64,000 bases of DNA from assembly GCF_001423185.1 (NCBI RefSeq), contig NZ_LMOB01000001.1, forward strand, positions 1,347,889-1,411,888, in the 5' to 3' direction. Under the pieces are notes generated by a model that was given only the letters and a program-made list of their open reading frames with translations, ran no database searches and had not been told where the DNA came from. Shown piece after piece: positions 51,817 to 59,558 of this stretch. How positions within the stretch are numbered: the first letter of the stretch is position 1; each line of letters starts with the position of its first letter. This DNA is from Plantibacter sp. Leaf314. Lineage in GTDB: Bacteria; Actinomycetota; Actinomycetes; Actinomycetales; Microbacteriaceae. Position numbers and translations under genes: made by a program.

Positions 51817-53100
51817 TTACCGGGGCAGGCGGACCCCGATGCGCTCCAGGTGCGCGTTCGTGAAGGTGCCGGCGGGATCCAACCGCTCGAACAGGTCCCG
51901 GGCGTCGGCGAGCCGCGGCACGACCTCGGCGATGCGCTCGGCGGTCAGGAGGTTGAGCTTGCCCCAATGCGGTCGGGCGCCGAACGGCGCGAGTGCCTCC
52001 TCGATCGCGGGCAGCACAGCCCGCACCTCCTCGGGCAGGTTGCGCCAGGTGAAGTGCACGGCGAGCATCTCGCGATGGTAGGCACCACTCAGCCAGAGCT
52101 TGTCGGGTGCCGCGGTGCGCAGTTCGGTCACGAGGAGCAGCGGGGCGATGCGGTCGCCGATGGCACGCAGCGCCGTGATCGCCGCGGGACCGTCGGCGCG
52201 GTCGATGAAGTACTCGGTCTGGATCTCGTCGCCGTTGCTCGGTGTCGACTCGAGTCGGAAGTGCGGCAGCCGCTCCCACCAGTCGCCGGGCACCCCGCCT
52301 TGCAGCGTGAGGTTGTCGGGGTCCGTCTCGACGAGGTTGCCGGCGGTCAGAGCGTCCCGCTGCACGCCGAGCCATGACTCCGGGACCACGGGCAGCTCGT
52401 CGTCACCGGCGACCAGGCGGGTCTTCCACCAGATCTGCTCGATGGTGTCGCCGAGCCAGTTCGTGAAGATGCTCACGCTGTACGCGCCGCCGGTGACGCC
52501 CTCGAAGTCGGCGAGGACCGCGTCCCACGGCACGTCGCGATAGACGTCCTGGCGCACCCGGTAGGCCGGCTGCACGTCGACGGTGACGCGGACGACGACA
52601 CCGTACGCCCCGAGACCGATGACGAGGCCATCGAAGCCTGGGTCTCCGCGACGGACGTGGACGAGTTCGCCCGTGGCGTCGACGTACTCGAGGCCGCTCA
52701 CGGCTGAGGAGAGGATGCCGTTGTCGTTGCCGGATCCGTGGGTGCCGGTCGCGATCGCGCCGCCGATGGAGATGTGCGGGAGCGACCCCATGTTGTGGAA
52801 GGCGAGGCCGTGTTCGGCGAGCCAGGCGGCGGCGATGCCGTAGCGGGTCCCGGCCCCGATCGTGACGGAACCGGCCGCTTCGTCGAACACCGGGTCGGCG
52901 GGGATGTCGAGCACGGTGATGAGCGTGCCGTCGGAGTCGGCCAGGTCGGTGAAGGAGTGGCGGGTGCCGAGGGCGCGGACGCGCGTGCCGTCTCGGGCCG
53001 CGTCCGCCACCAGGGTGCGGACCTCGTCGATCGACGTGGCGTTCACGATCCGCGGCGCTGCGAAGGTGTGTGTGCCGGCCCAGTTGCGTTCAAGCGTCAT
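51817..53100 (-). CDS. FAD-dependent alditol (xylitol) oxidase-like protein
   Basis: A 427-residue flavoprotein of the VAO family. The N-terminal FAD domain has VRALGTRHSFTDLADS, where the histidine of RHSF is the covalent FAD attachment site in AldO-type oxidases, and GAIATGTHGSG. The C-terminal D-arabinono-1,4-lactone oxidase domain contains PHWGKLN (HWGK). The length matches alditol oxidases (about 420) better than gulonolactone oxidases. It would oxidise the terminal carbon of a polyol to an aldehyde, making H2O2. The start at 53100 (MTLERNWAGTH) is the family start; the frame is open further upstream. Confidence 0.88.
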   Translation of the reverse strand: MTLERNWAGTHTFAAPRIVNATSIDEVRTLVADAARDGTRVRALGTRHSFTDLADSDGTLITVLDIPADPVFDEAAGSVTIGAGTRYGIAAAWLAEHGLAFHNMGSLPHISIGGAIATGTHGSGNDNGILSSAVSGLEYVDATGELVHVRRGDPGFDGLVIGLGAYGVVVRVTVDVQPAYRVRQDVYRDVPWDAVLADFEGVTGGAYSVSIFTNWLGDTIEQIWWKTRLVAGDDELPVVPESWLGVQRDALTAGNLVETDPDNLTLQGGVPGDWWERLPHFRLESTPSNGDEIQTEYFIDRADGPAAITALRAIGDRIAPLLLVTELRTAAPDKLWLSGAYHREMLAVHFTWRNLPEEVRAVLPAIEEALAPFGARPHWGKLNLLTAERIAEVVPRLADARDLFERLDPAGTFTNAHLERIGVRLPR

Positions 53101-53156
53101 GAGCGCAAGCTTGCCAGAGCGAGGACGACCCGCAGCCGTTCCCGAAACATTTCCGC

Positions 53157-53510
53157 TCAGGTGGCGGGTGGGGTGGCGTGCTTGTTCTCGAGGAGAATGC
53201 CGACGGCGACGAGGACGACACCGCCGAGGAACTGGGCGATGACCCAGGGGATGCCGCTGAACGGGAACGGGATGACGGGGTTCCAGACGATCGCCACGAG
53301 CAGCGTCGGGATCATCCAGAGCGGCTGCTTCGCCTGCCAGGCGAACACGGCCATGATGAGCGCGAGGATGCTCACGACGAACCGGACGATCGTGAACGCG
53401 TCGAGTTCGAGCAGCGCGAGTCCGAGCATGAGCGCGACCGCCCCCAGGATGCCCGGGATGAGCGCCGGACGGAGGGCGAAGGGTGCAGGTGCGGGGGTCG
53501 GACTCGGCAT
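53157..53510 (-). CDS. Small integral membrane protein (DUF6804-like)
   Basis: A 117-residue protein with a Pro-rich N-terminus and four hydrophobic helices (LIPGILGAVALMLGLALLEL, FVVSILALIMAVFAW, LWMIPTLLVAIVWNPVIPF, WVIAQFLGGVVLVAVGILL). The pattern resembles small DUF6804-type membrane proteins, a weak assignment. It lies 56 bases upstream of the alditol oxidase gene on the same strand. Confidence 0.65.
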   Translation of the reverse strand: MPSPTPAPAPFALRPALIPGILGAVALMLGLALLELDAFTIVRFVVSILALIMAVFAWQAKQPLWMIPTLLVAIVWNPVIPFPFSGIPWVIAQFLGGVVLVAVGILLENKHATPPAT

Positions 53511-53560
53511 CCCCCGAGTTTACGTGGAGCAGCGGGGTGTCGACCGTCGGTTCGAGCCGC

Positions 53561-54052
53561 TCACGCCTCCTCGACGAGTGCGGCGAGTTGCTCGGTGACG
53601 ATCCCCCACCCGGCATGGAATCCGAGCTCCAGGTGCTGGTCGCGCTGCGCGATGCCGCTGTGGAGCGCGGTCGCCCGGTACCGGGTGCCGTCGGGGTGGT
53701 CCTCCATCTCGATCACGGTCGTGATGAACGGGTCCTCAGCAGGCCGCCATCCGGCGACGAGCGCCGTCGTCCACACGAGGCGCTGCTCGGGGACGACCTC
53801 GAGGACACAGCCGGTGATCTGCGGGACGAACGCCTCCCCGTCCTCGCTGAACTCCGTGCGGAACGACCCGCCGGGCCACAGCTCGAGGTCGAGGACCCGG
53901 CAGACGGACGGCGCGGGCACCCACCAACGGCCGAGCGTCGCCGCGTCGGTCCACGCCGCCCAGACGGCTGACCGTGGCGCACGGATGACCCGCTCCACCA
54001 GGAGGTCTCGAGCGTCGGCGGGTTCGGGTTGCGGATCGGAAGTCTCGTGCAT
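53561..54052 (-). CDS. SRPBCC/AHSA1-family protein
   Basis: A 163-residue START-like domain protein: LLVERVIRAPRSAVWAAWTD, LGRWWVPAP, GGSFRTEFSEDG, HSGIAQRDQHLELGFHAGWG. This is the AHSA1/activator-of-Hsp90-like group, which binds hydrophobic ligands; no substrate can be named. It follows the DUF1653 gene by 17 bases containing GAGGAGGATCACCGC, so the two form an operon. The frame is open upstream but the start is MHETSDPQP. Confidence 0.85.
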   Translation of the reverse strand: MHETSDPQPEPADARDLLVERVIRAPRSAVWAAWTDAATLGRWWVPAPSVCRVLDLELWPGGSFRTEFSEDGEAFVPQITGCVLEVVPEQRLVWTTALVAGWRPAEDPFITTVIEMEDHPDGTRYRATALHSGIAQRDQHLELGFHAGWGIVTEQLAALVEEA

Positions 54053-54069
54053 GCGGTGATCCTCCTCGC

Positions 54070-54324
54070 TCAGTCGCTGACGCGGGCGAAGCGCGGGCCG
54101 TCGTAGCCGTCGCGTGAGACGGGTTCGACGAACATCGCGAGCGGTCGCACCCACGACGTGGGCAGGGTCGTCGTCGTCCGATAGAAGACGTGCGGCTCCT
54201 CCGTCTCGCTGTGACGCCCGACGCCGATCACCTCGTACAGCGCACCCTTGAAGTGCCGGTACATTCCGGGTTCGACGCCGAAGTCCGCGCCGTCGTCGGG
54301 ACTGCTGGTCGTGTCGTCGTTCAT
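54070..54324 (-). CDS. DUF1653 protein
   Basis: An 84-residue protein of the small DUF1653 family: GMYRHFKGALYEVIGVGRHS followed by ETEEPHVFY. The family is widespread and of unknown function, with a beta-barrel-like fold. TAGAAT six bases upstream of the ATG shows a leaderless transcript. It is the first gene of a pair with the SRPBCC protein. Confidence 0.85.
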   Translation of the reverse strand: MNDDTTSSPDDGADFGVEPGMYRHFKGALYEVIGVGRHSETEEPHVFYRTTTTLPTSWVRPLAMFVEPVSRDGYDGPRFARVSD

Positions 54325-54330
54325 GCCGCG

Positions 54331-54336
54331 ATTCTA
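54331..54336 (-). promoter_or_regulatory. -10 element (TAGAAT) of the leaderless DUF1653 operon
   Basis: TAGAAT on the minus strand precedes the ATG at 54324 by six bases (CGCGGC). Confidence 0.55.
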
Positions 54337-54389
54337 GCCAGCGGGCGTCGTGGAGGCCGATCGTCCGTCCATGACGCCCGCGGCCAGAC

Positions 54390-55355
54390 TCAGCCGGCGG
54401 TCGGCACCACGTCCCAGTGCTCGCGGATGAGCTTGTCGTCGACGCGGAAGAGGTCCGCCGCGAGGACTGGGTCGCCCGACTTCGCTCCGACGCTCTGCGA
54501 GAAGGTCCAGACGATGTCGCCGTCGCTGAGCGAGATGACCGACTCCTGCGGCGGGAACGTGGAGGACCCGGAGAAGAACGACTTGAGCGCCGCCGTGCCG
54601 TTCGGGGCGACCGGGTTGTGTTGCAGGTACGCGGGGTCGAACGCCTTGTCGAGGATGGAGACGTCCTGGTCGCGGAAGAGCGTGTTGTACGCGTCCACCG
54701 CGAAGGTCCGGTTCTGCTCCTCCTGCTCCTCGGTCGGCGCGGCCGCGGGCTTCGCCGGTTTGTAGAGGTCGCTGAACATGGTGTTGGTGTTGCCGCTCGC
54801 CGGGGTGCCCGTGGCGATGGGCTGATCGAAGGACCAGCGTTCGACCACGGCGCCGTCGCGCAGACGGAACAGGTCGACCGCTGCTTCACCGGTCCGCTCG
54901 TCGGCCGGATCGGAGGCGACCTGGTAGTGCACGGCGACAAGGTCCCCGTCTGCTGCCGTGTGCTTGACGACCGCCTGTGCCCCGGGGACGCGGCCCCGGT
55001 CGGCGGTGAACTCGCTGAGCAGCCCGCCCGGCCCGGCCTTCTGCCCCGAACCGTGCGCGACGGCGTCGGCGGCGATGAGCTTGTCGGCGGTCGCCTGCGC
55101 CTGCGAGGACGTGGGATCGGGGAACGCGTCCGTGTACAGCTTGAGGACGGCGGCGAGGTTCTTCTGCTCGGTCTTGGAATCCGCGCGGTCGCCCATCGCA
55201 CCGCCGTCGTCGCGGCCGTTCGTTGCCGACGAAGCGGACGACGACGGGTCGGCGGTGGCCGCCGAGGTGGCCTGGCAGCCGGCGAGCATCGAGACGCCGG
55301 CGAGGACGACGGCGGTGCGGACGAGCGGGACGAGGACGGCACGTGATCTGGTCAT
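54390..55355 (-). CDS. Lipoprotein with two SnoaL-like domains
   Basis: A 321-residue exported protein. The signal ends in the lipobox GVSMLAGC, followed by a Ser/Ala/Asp-rich linker. Two NTF2/SnoaL-like domains follow, the first with LAAVLKLYTDAFPDP and DLFRLRDGAVVERWSFDQ, the second with VDAYNTLFRDQDVSILDKAF and DLFRVDDKLIREHWDVV. Such domains serve as cyclases, isomerases or ligand binders; here the function is unknown. The start at 55355 is chosen by the signal peptide. Confidence 0.8.
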   Translation of the reverse strand: MTRSRAVLVPLVRTAVVLAGVSMLAGCQATSAATADPSSSASSATNGRDDGGAMGDRADSKTEQKNLAAVLKLYTDAFPDPTSSQAQATADKLIAADAVAHGSGQKAGPGGLLSEFTADRGRVPGAQAVVKHTAADGDLVAVHYQVASDPADERTGEAAVDLFRLRDGAVVERWSFDQPIATGTPASGNTNTMFSDLYKPAKPAAAPTEEQEEQNRTFAVDAYNTLFRDQDVSILDKAFDPAYLQHNPVAPNGTAALKSFFSGSSTFPPQESVISLSDGDIVWTFSQSVGAKSGDPVLAADLFRVDDKLIREHWDVVPTAG

Positions 55356-55446
55356 GACTTCACTGTGCGACGCGGTGCTGTGCCTCAGATGAGGCGTCCC
55401 TGGGCGTAGCTGAGAATCCATGTCTTTCAGTTCGTTCTCGGTGCGG

Positions 55447-56436
55447 CTACTTGCCGGGGGCCCGGCGCGACCGGTTGAGGACGGAGGCGATTCCCCCGAG
55501 CAGCACCACTCCAAGAGCTCCCACACCGGCGATGACCCAGACGGGCGTGTGCGAGCGTGCCTTCGCCGTCGTGCCCGGTGCGGACTGGTCGGCGGAGACG
55601 AGGTACCGGCTCTGCAGCGCGGCGCGTTCCCGGTCGGTCACGCCGATGGTCTTGGTCAGGTACGCGTCCATGCCCGAGTACTTCGTGGCGATGTCGTGCT
55701 CGAAGGTCCCCTGCAGCAGGTCCGGCGTGGCCCAGGTGACCCCGAGCTGGGTGTTGGACAGCAGATAGTCGTGCAAAATGTCGGACTCGGAGACACCGAG
55801 GACGTGGTCGAGCAGGTCGACCACCGTGCCCGTGCGGTCCATCCCGTGCGAGCAGTGAACCAGGACGGTACCTCCGGTGTGGTCTGCGAGCAGTTGGAGC
55901 ACCTGTCCGTACGCGCTGATCATCTGACCGGGCGACGATGCGGAGTGCCCTTTGTCGACGAGGTCGTGGTACATCGCCGTGTCGTCGCTGTAGTCACCGT
56001 CTGCGCCGAAGAGCGAGACGGCGACGTAGCGGGCACCGGGAACCGGGACGTCGGGCTTCGCTGCGATCTGCGTCGGCGTGCGGAGGTCGATGACGAGGTC
56101 CACGTGGTGCGTGTCGGCGAGCGTCTTCGCCCCGGCTGCGGTGATCGCGTCGAGGGACTCGGAGCGGATGAGTCGGGTCGCGTCGACGGTCTTGCCGTCC
56201 CGACCGCGGACGGCGTTCAGCTCGCGGCCGTTGACGAGTCCTGGCACATCGGTGATCGGATGGTCGTGCGCCGTCAGCGCGGGCTGATCCGGCGACGGGG
56301 GGCTGGTGCTCGACGTCGCACTCATCGCGGAGGCGGCTTGGGCGCCGGTTGCCGTGAGTCCGACGGCGGCAGCGGTGCAGAGGACGACTGCGGCCAGTCG
56401 AAGGGTCTTGCGCGGGTGAGGGGTTGGAGCGGTCAC
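55447..56436 (-). CDS. Secreted, membrane-anchored tyrosine-type protein phosphatase
   Basis: A 329-residue exported phosphatase. A signal peptide (cleavage near ATGAQA, residue 34) is followed by a PTP/DSP domain with the aspartate region LVIDLRTPTQ and the P-loop LVHCSHGMDRTGTV (HCX5R, CSHGMDR). A C-terminal helix (VWVIAGVGALGVVLLGGI) and NRSRRAPGK tail anchor it with the catalytic domain outside. There is no LPXTG motif. It resembles MptpB-type lipid/tyrosine phosphatases. It lies upstream of the SnoaL-like lipoprotein gene on the same strand, 91 bases apart. Confidence 0.88.
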   Translation of the reverse strand: MTAPTPHPRKTLRLAAVVLCTAAAVGLTATGAQAASAMSATSSTSPPSPDQPALTAHDHPITDVPGLVNGRELNAVRGRDGKTVDATRLIRSESLDAITAAGAKTLADTHHVDLVIDLRTPTQIAAKPDVPVPGARYVAVSLFGADGDYSDDTAMYHDLVDKGHSASSPGQMISAYGQVLQLLADHTGGTVLVHCSHGMDRTGTVVDLLDHVLGVSESDILHDYLLSNTQLGVTWATPDLLQGTFEHDIATKYSGMDAYLTKTIGVTDRERAALQSRYLVSADQSAPGTTAKARSHTPVWVIAGVGALGVVLLGGIASVLNRSRRAPGK

Positions 56437-56649
56437 GGTGGTCCTCGTTCGGCTGGGTTCGGTGTCGGCTGCGACTCGGCCGCCGACGGGATGCCCTGAA
56501 CGCTAAGCACGGGAGGTGCCGCGACAACAGACACGAGGTGGCCGTCAGGTGACGTGTGACTGGGAACCTGCCCGTCGGCGATGTGGGGCTCCAGGGTTCT
56601 CTCAGCTCACCCGGACGGCCGGCCAATCGTGCGTCCGGCCGGACACGAA

Positions 56650-56692
56650 GAAGCCCCCTCCGTCCCGGTGTTGCTCGGGTGGAGGGGGCTTC
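56650..56692 (-). terminator. Terminator of the tRNA-Ser gene
   Basis: GAAGCCCCCTCC (56650-56661) pairs perfectly with GGAGGGGGCTTC (56681-56692), a 12-base stem with a 19-base loop, just three bases after the CCA end of the tRNA on the minus strand. Confidence 0.8.
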
Positions 56693-56695
56693 TGC

Positions 56696-56785
56696 TGGCG
56701 GTACCGGTGGGATTTGAACCCACGGTGCTCTTTCAAGCACACAACTTTTCGAGAGTTGCACCTTCGGCCGCTCGGACACGGTACC
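56696..56785 (-). tRNA. tRNA-Ser (anticodon CGA)
   Basis: On the minus strand the acceptor stem GGTACCG pairs with CGGTACC, followed by discriminator G and an encoded CCA. The anticodon arm CAACT-CTCGAAA-AGTTG carries anticodon CGA (reads UCG). A long variable arm (GTGCTTGAAAGAGCAC) marks a class II serine tRNA. The T arm GTGGGTTCAAATCCCAC is canonical. Length is 90 bases with CCA. Confidence 0.95.
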
Positions 56786-56882
56786 GGGGTCGAGTGTAAT
56801 AGAAGACGAGCGCCGACGCGAATTGAGCGATGCCACTCATCCACAGGCGGCGCGGAGGGCCGGTGGTGTCGGTGGCCACGCC

Positions 56883-56888
56883 TAGGCT
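56883..56888 (+). promoter_or_regulatory. -10 element (TAGGCT) of leaderless radA
   Basis: TAGGCT lies six bases (GGCCGC) before ATG 56895. Confidence 0.55.
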
Positions 56889-56894
56889 GGCCGC

Positions 56895-58271
56895 ATGGCC
56901 AAGGCACACTCCCCTGCATTCCGCTGCACCGAATGCGGCTGGACCACCGCCAAGTGGGCCGGCCGGTGCGGCGAATGTCAGCAGTGGGGAACGGTCGTCG
57001 AGGCGACGGCCCCCACCGGTGTCCTCGGCAAGTTGACCCCGATCCGCGCGACCGACGAGCGCGCCGCCCGCCCCATCACCGAGGCCCGCTCCGACGAAGC
57101 ACCCCGGTGGTCGAGCGGCATCGCCGAGTTCGACCGCGTCCTCGGCGGCGGGATCGTGCCTGGCGCAGCCATCCTGCTCTCCGGCGAGCCGGGTGTCGGC
57201 AAGTCGACCCTGCTCCTCGAGGTCGCGTCCCGGGCCGCGAAAACCGGCGCCCGTGTGCTCTACGTGAGCGCCGAGGAGTCGGTCAGCCAGGTCCGCCTCC
57301 GCGCCGAACGCACCGGCGCCCTCCACGACGACCTCTACCTCGCCTCCGAGACCGACCTCGCCACCATCCTCGGCCACATCGACCAGGTCGACCCGAAACT
57401 CCTCATCGTCGACTCCGTGCAGACCGTCTCCTCCTCGCAGTCCGACGGCCTCGCCGGCCAACCCGGTCAGGTTCGCGAGGTCTCCGCCGTCCTCACCCGC
57501 ATCGCCAAGGAGCGCGACCTCCCGATCCTCCTCGTCGGCCACGTCACCAAGGACGGCTCGATCGCAGGGCCCAGGCTCCTCGAACACCTCGTCGACGTCG
57601 TCTGCCAGTTCGAGGGCGACCGCCACACCGCACTCCGCTTCCTCCGCGCACAGAAGAACCGCTTCGGCGCGACCGACGAGGTCGGCTGCTTCGAGATGGC
57701 CGGCGACGGCATCGCCGAGGTCCCCGACCCGAGCGCCCTCTTCCTCAGCCAGAACGAGCCCGTGGCCGGCACCTGCGTCACCATCGTCATGGAAGGCCGC
57801 CGCGCTCTCCCCGTCGAGGTCCAGGCACTCATCAACAAGACGCAGGCACCGAACCCCCGCCGAGTCACCAACGGCGTCGACCCGTCCCGCGTGGCGATGA
57901 TCCTCGCCGTCCTCCACGGGCGCTACTCCTACGACCTCAGCGACCACGACGTCTACATCTCCACGGTCGGCGGCGTGAAGATCACCGAACCGGCGGCCGA
58001 CCTCGCGATCGCCCTCGCCCTCGTCTCCGTCATCCGCGACCTCGCCCTCCCCCGCGACCTCGCCGCCTACGGCGAGATCAGCCTCAGCGGCGAAGTGCGC
58101 CCCGTGAGCGTCGCGAAGCAGCGCGGTGCCGAGGGCAACCGCCTCGGCTACAAACTGCTGCTCAACTCCGACGTCAGCAACGACCTCAAGTCCGTGCTGG
58201 GCATCGCGAAGACCGCAGCTGAGGCAGCCCGGCCCGCCCGACGCGAACGCGAGCTCGACGCGGCCTTCTGA
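56895..58271 (+). CDS. radA: DNA repair protein RadA
   Basis: A 458-residue RecA-related protein for branch migration and recombination repair. N-terminal C4 zinc finger (FRCTECGWTTAKWAGRCGEC), Walker A SGEPGVGKSTLLLE, Walker B LLIVDSVQTV, the RadA-specific KNRFG motif (AQKNRFGATDEVG), and a C-terminal Lon-protease-like domain (SGEVRPVSVAKQRGAEGNRLG). The length is normal. The start is fixed by the zinc finger and the -10 element. Confidence 0.97.
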   Translation: MAKAHSPAFRCTECGWTTAKWAGRCGECQQWGTVVEATAPTGVLGKLTPIRATDERAARPITEARSDEAPRWSSGIAEFDRVLGGGIVPGAAILLSGEPGVGKSTLLLEVASRAAKTGARVLYVSAEESVSQVRLRAERTGALHDDLYLASETDLATILGHIDQVDPKLLIVDSVQTVSSSQSDGLAGQPGQVREVSAVLTRIAKERDLPILLVGHVTKDGSIAGPRLLEHLVDVVCQFEGDRHTALRFLRAQKNRFGATDEVGCFEMAGDGIAEVPDPSALFLSQNEPVAGTCVTIVMEGRRALPVEVQALINKTQAPNPRRVTNGVDPSRVAMILAVLHGRYSYDLSDHDVYISTVGGVKITEPAADLAIALALVSVIRDLALPRDLAAYGEISLSGEVRPVSVAKQRGAEGNRLGYKLLLNSDVSNDLKSVLGIAKTAAEAARPARRERELDAAF

Positions 58272-58274
58272 GCC

Positions 58275-58307
58275 GACCGCCCGCGGTCAGGGCCGAGCTC
58301 TTCGGCC
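58275..58307. terminator. Double hairpin between convergent radA and SseB-like genes
   Basis: Two short stems, GACCGC-CC-GCGGTC (58275-58288) and GGCCGA-GCTCT-TCGGCC (58291-58307), lie directly after the radA stop and before the opposite stop at 58316. They may terminate in both directions. Confidence 0.5.
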
Positions 58308-58315
58308 GCCCACGC

Positions 58316-58720
58316 CTACTCCGTCGGCGCCTCGAGCTCGAGGACGCGGAGCAACTCTTCCGGCGACGCCTGCAGCGAGTGCGGACCGGCGACGTCGAAG
58401 AGCACCGTCTCGATGTCGTCACCGTAGGTGCGGAGGAAACTCGCGAGCCAGACGCCGTCGTGCAGGCCCACGTAGGGCGGCAAGGCGGCCGGCTTGTTCT
58501 TGGCGTCAGAGAAGAGAAGCAGCGCGAGCCTCGCGGTCTCCGGCTGCCGGAACATCCAGACCTCGCCGGTCTCCGTCGGCTTGTCGGGATTGCCCGGCTT
58601 CATGAGCGGGACGACGAACCGCCCGTTCCGCAACGCGAGCGCCACCGCCACCATGTCGCCGGCGGCGAGGGCCGCGGCCAAGGGCTCGGAACGGAACTCG
58701 GGTCGCTTCTGCTTCGCCAT
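58316..58720 (-). CDS. SseB-domain-like protein
   Basis: A 134-residue cytoplasmic protein. It starts with EFRSEPLAAALAAGD and continues with RFVVPLMKPG, WMFRQPETARLALLLFSDAK and GLHDGVWLASFL. The order of segments (protein wants value x, FVVPLM, LLLFSD) resembles the SseB N-terminal domain of Gram-positive proteins of unknown function. GACAAT lies six bases before the ATG (GGAGGC between), possibly leaderless. Confidence 0.7.
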   Translation of the reverse strand: MAKQKRPEFRSEPLAAALAAGDMVAVALALRNGRFVVPLMKPGNPDKPTETGEVWMFRQPETARLALLLFSDAKNKPAALPPYVGLHDGVWLASFLRTYGDDIETVLFDVAGPHSLQASPEELLRVLELEAPTE

Positions 58721-58777
58721 GCCTCCATTGTCGCAGGCCGGTGCCGGGCGACAGGGTGGCCCCGCGAGTCCCTCGGC

Positions 58778-59449
58778 TCAGTTCAGGAGGAACTGCGCGC
58801 TGTCGGCGGAGGCGAACCCGCCGATGGAGGTGTTGAGGTGGTACGACGCACCGGCCGCGGGCACCGGGTCGCGCGGCGTATCGCAAGTGTCGGGGGCGGA
58901 CCGCGTGCGGTCCCAGGTGATCGGCGGGTTCGACGAGACCGTCTTCCCCGGCTCCAGAAGCACCTGCTGGTCGCTCGGCGCCGTCTGGCAGTCGGTGGAG
59001 GTCCAGTACGGTTCCTCGCCACTCGAGACGGTGAACACCTGCTGGCTCGTGCCGGCGTTCATCGTGCACACGGCCGAGCCGGTGTTCGTCACGCTCAGCG
59101 ACAGCTGGGGCAGCTCGCCCGCCGCGAAGCTCGTGCCGTTGACGACCGCCTCGACCCGGATCTGATCCGCGGTGCACGCAGCCGCCGAACCGGGGTCAGT
59201 GGTCGCGGCCTCGTCGATCGGCGCGGTCGTGGACGTCTCGGGCGCAGCGCTCGCGACCGGCGGCGCGGACGCCGACGGGGTCGGTGACGACGACGAGGCA
59301 GCCGGCTCGGCACCGGAACCCGACGCCAGCCGGACGATCAGGACGACGACCAGGATGACGACGGCGAGCAGGGCGCCGAACACGATCAGCCTGCGTCGCC
59401 AGTAGACGGCGGGCCGCTCCGGTCCGCGGGGATTCGTGAGGCTCGACAT
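58778..59449 (-). CDS. Membrane-anchored extracytoplasmic protein, unknown
   Basis: A 223-residue protein with a cytoplasmic N-terminus, one membrane helix (LIVFGALLAVVILVVVLIV), a Ser/Pro/Ala-rich linker and an extracellular beta-sandwich-like domain with four cysteines (ACTADQ, AVCTMN, STDCQT, PDTCDT). The fold pattern recalls DUF4232-type proteins, a weak match. ATG 59449 is preferred over GTG 59455 because TAATCT lies six bases upstream of the ATG. Confidence 0.7.
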   Translation of the reverse strand: MSSLTNPRGPERPAVYWRRRLIVFGALLAVVILVVVLIVRLASGSGAEPAASSSSPTPSASAPPVASAAPETSTTAPIDEAATTDPGSAAACTADQIRVEAVVNGTSFAAGELPQLSLSVTNTGSAVCTMNAGTSQQVFTVSSGEEPYWTSTDCQTAPSDQQVLLEPGKTVSSNPPITWDRTRSAPDTCDTPRDPVPAAGASYHLNTSIGGFASADSAQFLLN

Positions 59450-59455
59450 GCTCAC

Positions 59456-59461
59456 AGATTA
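59456..59461 (-). promoter_or_regulatory. -10 element (TAATCT) of the membrane-anchored protein gene
   Basis: TAATCT on the minus strand lies six bases (GTGAGC) before ATG 59449. It decides between two candidate starts. Confidence 0.5.
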
Positions 59462-59481
59462 AGTGCAGTCGCACGGAAACG

Positions 59482-59536
59482 CCCGATGCCCCGCCGTCGG
59501 TGCGGACCGTGGTCCGACCGATGACGGGGCATCGGG
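59482..59536 (-). terminator. Terminator of the surface nuclease gene
   Basis: CCCGATGCCCCG (59482-59493) pairs perfectly with CGGGGCATCGGG (59525-59536), and an inner CGGACC-GT-GGTCCG stem (59503-59516) stacks in the loop. It lies 22 bases after the stop of the nuclease gene. Confidence 0.75.
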
Positions 59537-59558
59537 ATGGTGCGGGGTGTCGCGAGCG

